Assembly: GCF_025165795.1 (NCBI RefSeq)
Contig: NZ_JAJAGO010000005.1
Coordinates: 403,532 to 467,531, forward strand
Direction: 5' to 3'
Length of the DNA stretch: 64,000 bases
Origin: Streptomyces gossypii
Lineage (GTDB): Bacteria > Actinomycetota > Actinomycetes > Streptomycetales > Streptomycetaceae
Shown here: piece by piece, positions 60,505 to 64,000 of the stretch
Numbering within the stretch: the first letter of the stretch is position 1
How the letters are laid out: every line of letters begins with the position of its first letter
The notes under the pieces: model-generated
The model's database searches: none
Told to the model about the DNA's origin: nothing
Seen by the model: only the letters and a program-made list of their open reading frames with translations
Made by a program: the position numbers and the translations under genes

Positions 60505-60634
60505 GGTCACGCCCACATCGGCGTCTACACCCACGTACGGCTCCGCCGCCAGCGCCAGGCCCATCGACGGCAACGCCCTCAGTCCAACGGGCAACGCTCC
60601 CGACGCCCTACCCACCGCAGCCGTCGTCCGCTGA
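60505..60634 (+). pseudogene. Integrase C-terminal remnant
   Basis: GHAHIG then VYTHVRLRRQRQ (from 60505), followed one frame later by IDGNALSPTGNAPDALPTAAVVR (core NALSPTGNAPDAL) to a TGA at 60632-60634, matches the end of Streptomyces tyrosine recombinases, including the region of the catalytic Tyr. The four residues usually between GHAHIG and VYTHV are missing. No catalytic Arg or His part is present. It marks an old integrative element. Confidence 0.5.
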
Positions 60635-60750
60635 CGTTGCCGTCAGTGTTGTCGTCAAAAGGCCCTGGAATAAGTGTATGGCGATGTCCTGAGCTTTGGT
60701 GCCGGGTTCGACCGCTTCGTTGCGTCGTTCGCTCAGGCGAGCGGCGTGCA

Positions 60751-60957
60751 CGGGCCTGGACTGATACCGCCCGCATGTGGCATGCGCTCCGGGACGGGAA
60801 CCAGACGTTCGCCGCGCTGCGGCGGGTCGAGCAGGAGGCGCCGCAGGAGGTACGGCGGCCGGCGCTCCGCGCGCTGACGGCTGACCTCCTCTTCGCCCCG
60901 GCCCGCGTCCCCGGCGTGCGGGAGTTCGCGGCTCGCACGGGTGCCATCCCGACCTGA
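60751..60957 (+). pseudogene. Regulator C-terminal fragment
   Basis: WTDTARMWHALRDGNQTFAAL, APQEVRRPALRALTADLL and VPGVREFAARTGAIPT resemble the C-terminal end of Streptomyces XRE regulators with helical repeats, and the frame then stops. The HTH and middle are missing. It lies between the integrase remnant and the rsgA region, so it may be the chromosomal edge of the insertion. Confidence 0.45.
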
Positions 60958-61163
60958 CCCCGTCCACTCGGCCCGGGGCCGGTCAACGGCGGCCGGACAC
61001 AGCGATGCGAGCCTGGCGGGCTCACCTCGCCGTACCGAAAACCGGTGGCGGCGGACCGTAGCGGGACGCTACGATGAATGCCGGTCCGGGAGGTGCGGCT
61101 GCGCACTCCCCGTAGGCCGCTGTCGGCTTGTGCAGGAACGGAAGAAGCAGGAGGTGGATACCG
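60958..61163 (+). promoter_or_regulatory. rsgA promoter region
   Basis: A gap before rsgA. GTAGCGGGACGCTAC (61058-61072) is an inverted repeat (GTAGC...GCTAC) overlapping a TACGAT -10 candidate (61070-61075). A short frame from ATG 61078 ends where the small frame at 61164 begins, but has no ribosome site. Nothing else is seen. Confidence 0.4.
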
Positions 61164-61235
61164 ATGACTGTCACCGCGCTGGGCGCTGCCCGCACACAGG
61201 AGCTCATCCATCCCACCTCCGTGGCCTCCGGCTGA
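61164..61235 (+). CDS. Small ORF before rsgA
   Basis: A 23-residue frame (MTVTALGAARTQELIHP...) with a near-perfect ribosome site AGGAGGT nine bases before ATG 61164, stronger than that of rsgA itself. It ends 41 bp before the TTG start of rsgA. It may be a regulatory leader or a short protein. I know of no family for it. Confidence 0.4.
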   Translation: MTVTALGAARTQELIHPTSVASG

Positions 61236-61276
61236 CTGATCCCTGCGCCGGGGCCACCCCCTGAAGGGTCTCCCCG

Positions 61277-62410
61277 TTGTCTTCTCTTGACCTCTCCTCT
61301 GCGCGCCCGTTCTCGGCCTACGGCTGGGATGACGGGTTCGCCGAGCAGTTCCTCCCCTTCGCCGAGCAGGGGCTCCTGCCCGGCCGGATCATCCGCGTCG
61401 ACCGCGGGCGAGTGGACGCGGTCGTGCCCGAGGGCGACGGCGTCCGCACCGTGCTCGCGGACACCGCGCTGGTCGCCACCAGCGACCCCCAGCGTGTCCC
61501 GTGCACAGGCGACTTCGCCGCGCTCGATCTCGACTCCCGCCACGGCGGGGCCGCCCTGGACGGCTTCGTCCGCGCGCTGCTGCCACGCCGCACCTCTTTC
61601 GTACGCTCCACCGCCTCGAACCGCACCGAGGGCCAGGTGCTCGCCGCCAACGTCGACCACGCACTCATCGCCGTCTCGCTCGCCGTCGAGCTGGACCTCG
61701 GACGGATCGAACGCTTCGTCTCGCTGGGCTGGTCCAGCGGTGCCCAGCCGCTGGTCGTACTCACCAAGGCGGACCTCGTGCCCGACCGGGCCACCCTCGG
61801 CCAGCTGCTCGCCGACACCGAGTCGGCGGCCCCCGGCGTCCAGGTGCTGGCGGTGAGCTCGGAGACCGGCGCCGGGGTCGACGCCCTGCGCGCCGTCCTC
61901 GGCGAGGGCACCGCCGTACTGCTCGGCCAGTCCGGCGCGGGCAAGTCCACCCTCGCCAACGCCCTGCTGGGGCGCGAGATCCAGGAGGTGCAAACCACCC
62001 GCGACCGGGACGGCAAGGGCAGGCACACCACGACCACCCGTGACCTGCTGCCGATGCCCGGCGGCGGGGTCCTCATCGACACGCCGGGCCTGCGCGGCGT
62101 CGGCCTCTGGGACGCCGAGGAGGGCGTCAGCCAGGCGTTCGCGGAGATCGAGGCGCTGGCCGGGCGCTGCCGCTTCCAGGACTGCGGGCACCGGTCGGAG
62201 CCGGGCTGCGAGGTCCTCGCGGCGATCGACGACGGCTCACTGCCCGAACGCCGCCTGGAGAGCTACCGCAAACTGCTGAGGGAGAACGAGCGGCTCGCCG
62301 CCCGCTCGGACGCCAGGCTGCGGGCCGAGCAGAAGCAGATGTTCAAACAGCGCCAGGCACTGGGCCGCCACATGATGGAACGCAAGCGCGGCCCGCGCCA
62401 CCAGCGCTGA
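61277..62410 (+). CDS. rsgA: Ribosome small-subunit GTPase RsgA
   Basis: A 377-residue circularly permuted GTPase that aids late 30S maturation. An OB-like N-terminus (~30-115) is followed by NVDHALIAVS, G4 LTKADLV, then G1 GQSGAGKSTLANALLG and G3 DTPGLRGVG, the permuted order. The C-terminal zinc site reads CRFQDCGHRSEPGC. The start is TTG 61277 with GAAGGG upstream; the open frame does not offer an ATG or GTG nearby that fits better. Confidence 0.95.
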   Translation: MSSLDLSSARPFSAYGWDDGFAEQFLPFAEQGLLPGRIIRVDRGRVDAVVPEGDGVRTVLADTALVATSDPQRVPCTGDFAALDLDSRHGGAALDGFVRALLPRRTSFVRSTASNRTEGQVLAANVDHALIAVSLAVELDLGRIERFVSLGWSSGAQPLVVLTKADLVPDRATLGQLLADTESAAPGVQVLAVSSETGAGVDALRAVLGEGTAVLLGQSGAGKSTLANALLGREIQEVQTTRDRDGKGRHTTTTRDLLPMPGGGVLIDTPGLRGVGLWDAEEGVSQAFAEIEALAGRCRFQDCGHRSEPGCEVLAAIDDGSLPERRLESYRKLLRENERLAARSDARLRAEQKQMFKQRQALGRHMMERKRGPRHQR

Positions 62411-62493
62411 CCGGCCGCGCCTGCCGGAACCCGTTGCCGTACCGCGCCACGGGCGCGATGCGGCAACGGGTTCGCGCTTGCTACGGTCACCGC

Positions 62494-63093
62494 ATGCCAG
62501 CACCGATCCTGTGGATCAACGGCCCGTTCGGCGGCGGCAAGACCCAGACCGCCCACGAACTGCTGCGACGCCTGCCGGGCAGCGTGGTCAGCGACCCGGA
62601 GCACCTCGGCTTCGGCCTCCACCGCATGCTGCCCCGCACCTCGCGCGGCGACTTCCAGGACTGGCCGCTGTGGCGGCGCGGCGTGCGCGAGGTGCTCAGC
62701 CGGGTCGCGTACGAGCAGACCGGTCCGGTGATCGTGCCGATGACGCTGACCGACCCCGGCTACTTCGAGGAGATCATCGGCACGCTGCGCCGCGACGGCC
62801 ACGATGTGCGGCACTTCGCGCTGCTGGCCGACCGCCGCACCGTGGTGCGCCGCATCCGCAACCGGGGACCGCGCCGGGACAGCTGGGCGCTCGGCAAGGT
62901 TGACCACTGCCTCTCCACCCTGGCGCGACCCGAGTTCGCGCACCACCTGAGCACGGAGTCCCGCACGGTCCCGCAGGTCGCCGAGGCCGTCGCTGCCTCG
63001 GCGGGCCTGCGGCTCACCCCGAATGCGGACGGTCCGGCCCGGCACTGGCTGCGCCGGGCGCGGGTCAGCCTCCGGCACGTCCGGTTCGACTGA
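62494..63093 (+). CDS. TmrB-like P-loop ATPase
   Basis: A 199-residue protein closely patterned on Bacillus TmrB (tunicamycin resistance). ILWINGPFGGGKTQTAHELL has the Walker A of that family. GDFQDWPLWRRGVREVL and VIVPMTLTDPGYFEEIIG match the family's QSYPLWR and VPMTIVHPEYFNEIIGRL (core PLWR, VPMT, YF.EIIG). WALGKVDHCL ends the core. TmrB binds ATP and the membrane and confers tunicamycin tolerance by an unsettled means. Here the target is inferred; tunicamycin inhibits wall-polymer priming. ATG 62494 fits the family start. Confidence 0.85.
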   Translation: MPAPILWINGPFGGGKTQTAHELLRRLPGSVVSDPEHLGFGLHRMLPRTSRGDFQDWPLWRRGVREVLSRVAYEQTGPVIVPMTLTDPGYFEEIIGTLRRDGHDVRHFALLADRRTVVRRIRNRGPRRDSWALGKVDHCLSTLARPEFAHHLSTESRTVPQVAEAVAASAGLRLTPNADGPARHWLRRARVSLRHVRFD

Positions 63094-63107
63094 GAGCGCC
63101 CGTAACC

Positions 63108-63719
63108 ATGACCGACCTGCCCACCCCTTTCGGCCCGCTCCACTTCCAGCTCGTCCTGCTGCGCCGCATGTCCGACTTCCAGCCCGGCCTGGTCGAGGAC
63201 GCGCTGCGTGAACTCGGCAGCGGGCGCGCGGAGATGCGCGAGGCCAACCGGCGCTGGCAGGCGATACTCCGCTCCCCGCGCGGCGGCCGTGGCGCCGCGG
63301 CCCGCTACCGGTCCGTACTCGGCCCGCCCGAGACCAGCGGTCAGCGCAGCATCGGCGACCTGGACTGCACGGTCCTGACCTGGCGCCTGCCGCTCTGGCC
63401 CGACCTGCGCTTCGAGGTGCTGAGCCTGCCGGGAGCCCCCGGCGCACCGGGCGGCTCCGCCTGGAACGCCTGGCTGGTACGTGCCGAGGGCGCCCCGGCC
63501 CCCGTGCTCCGTACGGTCGAGGATCTGCGGCCCTGGTCCTGCACCGTGGACGAGGTGGCTTGCGCCTTCGCCCCCGCCCGCCCGCTGGAAGGGTCCGCCC
63601 CGACCCGCTGGCGCCTGGCCTTCACCGCCCCGGACGCGGCGGGAACGCCACACCGCATCACCGCGGAATTCACCTGGGGCCTCCTCCAGCGACTCCCGGA
63701 ACCGAGCGGGGGACTGTAG
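63108..63719 (+). CDS. Conserved hypothetical protein
   Basis: A 203-residue soluble protein not assigned to a named family. It is Arg/Pro/Leu-rich, with blocks GPLHFQLVLLRRMSDFQPG and SIGDLDCTVLTWRLPLWPDL. No membrane segment or metal motif is seen. It begins 14 bp after the TmrB-like stop and is probably co-transcribed. Confidence 0.6.
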   Translation: MTDLPTPFGPLHFQLVLLRRMSDFQPGLVEDALRELGSGRAEMREANRRWQAILRSPRGGRGAAARYRSVLGPPETSGQRSIGDLDCTVLTWRLPLWPDLRFEVLSLPGAPGAPGGSAWNAWLVRAEGAPAPVLRTVEDLRPWSCTVDEVACAFAPARPLEGSAPTRWRLAFTAPDAAGTPHRITAEFTWGLLQRLPEPSGGL

Positions 63720-63956
63720 GCCTTCCCGGCCCCCCCCTCGCCGTCGGTTCAACGCATCGTGGAGGCGTGTTCACTGACCGTCTAGGACGGTTTCGGTTCC
63801 CTTCTGCATGCAAAAGTGATTCAGGTCACTAAGGGCGCGTGCTGAATGGTCATACATGTCTGCTTTGGTGGCGTAGATCAGTTTACTTAACTTCCCTTAA
63901 CGTCGAGCCACTTGTTTCTTACGAGATCTTCAACTTGTGGGTGGGGTGTGGGGGTT
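63720..63956 (+). promoter_or_regulatory. Upstream region of the last gene
   Basis: 237 bp, clearly lower in GC than the flanks. It contains the Crp-type site at 63816-63829 and two CTTAAC boxes ten bases apart (63886-63891, 63896-63901). No gene is seen in it. It looks like a strong regulated promoter region. Confidence 0.55.
63816..63829. promoter_or_regulatory. Crp-type operator candidate
   Basis: GTGATTCAGGTCAC is an exact GTG-N6-GNCAC match and has extended arms AGTGA/TCACT. It lies about 130 bp before the ATG at 63957. Confidence 0.55.
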
Positions 63957-64000
63957 ATGGGGAGAGCTCTGCGCAGACGCAGACGCAGACGCAGACGCAG
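63957..64000 (+). CDS. Partial gene with poly-Arg N-terminus
   Basis: The window ends 14 codons into a frame that starts MGRAL and then runs as Arg repeated at least nine times (CGC-AGA). A Crp-type site and AT-rich promoter DNA lie upstream. A poly-Arg start often precedes a membrane or export signal, but nothing can be said of the rest. Confidence 0.5.
   Translation, partial: MGRALRRRRRRRRR
63972..64000. repeat. CGCAGA hexamer repeat
   Basis: Four full tandem copies of CGCAGA and a partial fifth reach the window edge. They read as Arg-Arg in the frame from 63957. Confidence 0.9.

Noticed and set aside
61078..61167. 29-codon frame ahead of the small rsgA leader frame
   Set aside because: No ribosome site, and the ATG overlaps or lies before the likely transcription start at the TACGAT box.
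1..64000. CRISPR array, rRNA, tRNA or complete insertion sequence
   Set aside because: Scanned for spaced direct repeats, T-arm and anticodon patterns and transposase motifs; none found beyond the short tandem repeats and the integrase remnant listed.

Overview
The window is high-GC actinobacterial DNA with the codon use, GTG/TTG starts and gene families of a Streptomyces chromosome (DUF397/DUF5753 regulators, an SAV2148-type HEPN protein, TreY, a CysDNC/CysH/Sir sulfur operon, an MmpL-type RND exporter). No rRNA, tRNA, CRISPR array or complete insertion sequence was found. All assignments come from reading motifs and gene order; no database search was run.

Region by region. (1) 1-5.5 kb: a multi-HTH/AT-hook DNA-binding protein, a DUF2335-like membrane protein, an alpha/beta hydrolase, a LysE-type exporter and a soluble Ser/Thr kinase with a TPR-like tail. 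(2) 5.6-25.6 kb: a defence-rich stretch. It holds a UvrD-like helicase with a ParE/RelE-like N-terminus, an AbiEi-like protein with a DUF559-type nuclease end, an AIPR-family abortive-infection protein, a WhiJ-like triad (HATPase, XRE-DUF5753, DUF397), and a type I restriction operon (hsdM-hsdS-hsdR). The operon is led by a second adenine methylase that has its own HTH domain and is divergent from a DndB/DGQHR-like gene. That last five-gene unit, with a 14-bp inverted repeat just upstream of both divergent start codons, is the best candidate for an undescribed system. (3) 25.6-33.8 kb: housekeeping and regulation (GNAT, Lpd with a divergent LysR, DUF1707-FHA, TreY, SAV2148-type HEPN). (4) 34.1-41.8 kb: a wall-teichoic-acid-type cluster comprising a fused CDP-ribitol synthase, two CDP-polyol phosphotransferases and an acyltransferase, with a Crp-type palindrome upstream. 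(5) 41.9-46 kb: MmpL exporter, DUF1697 and an epimerase-like reductase. (6) 46.1-54.7 kb: one leftward sulfur-assimilation operon, preceded by a 27-codon cysteine-containing leader peptide. It runs sir, a small zinc-ribbon gene, cysH, cysC, cysD, cysN, ABC ATPase, ABC permease and a CbiX-like chelatase. The substrate-binding protein expected with the ABC genes is absent. (7) 54.8-57.7 kb: GNAT, PfkB kinase, BrkB/YihY membrane protein. (8) 57.8-61 kb: a gene graveyard with an altered NUDIX gene, a chimeric XRE-DUF5919 gene, a zinc-finger fragment, an intact DUF2750 gene next to a frameshifted HINT-toxin remnant, an integrase tail and a regulator tail. (9) 61.1-64 kb: rsgA, a TmrB-like ATPase, a conserved hypothetical, and the start of a new gene with a poly-Arg N-terminus cut by the window edge and a Crp-type site upstream.

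Many neighbouring genes overlap by 4 bp (ATGA or GTGA), notably hsdM/S/R and most of the sulfur operon, so these are very probably translationally coupled. Several convergent pairs are separated by long, perfect hairpins.
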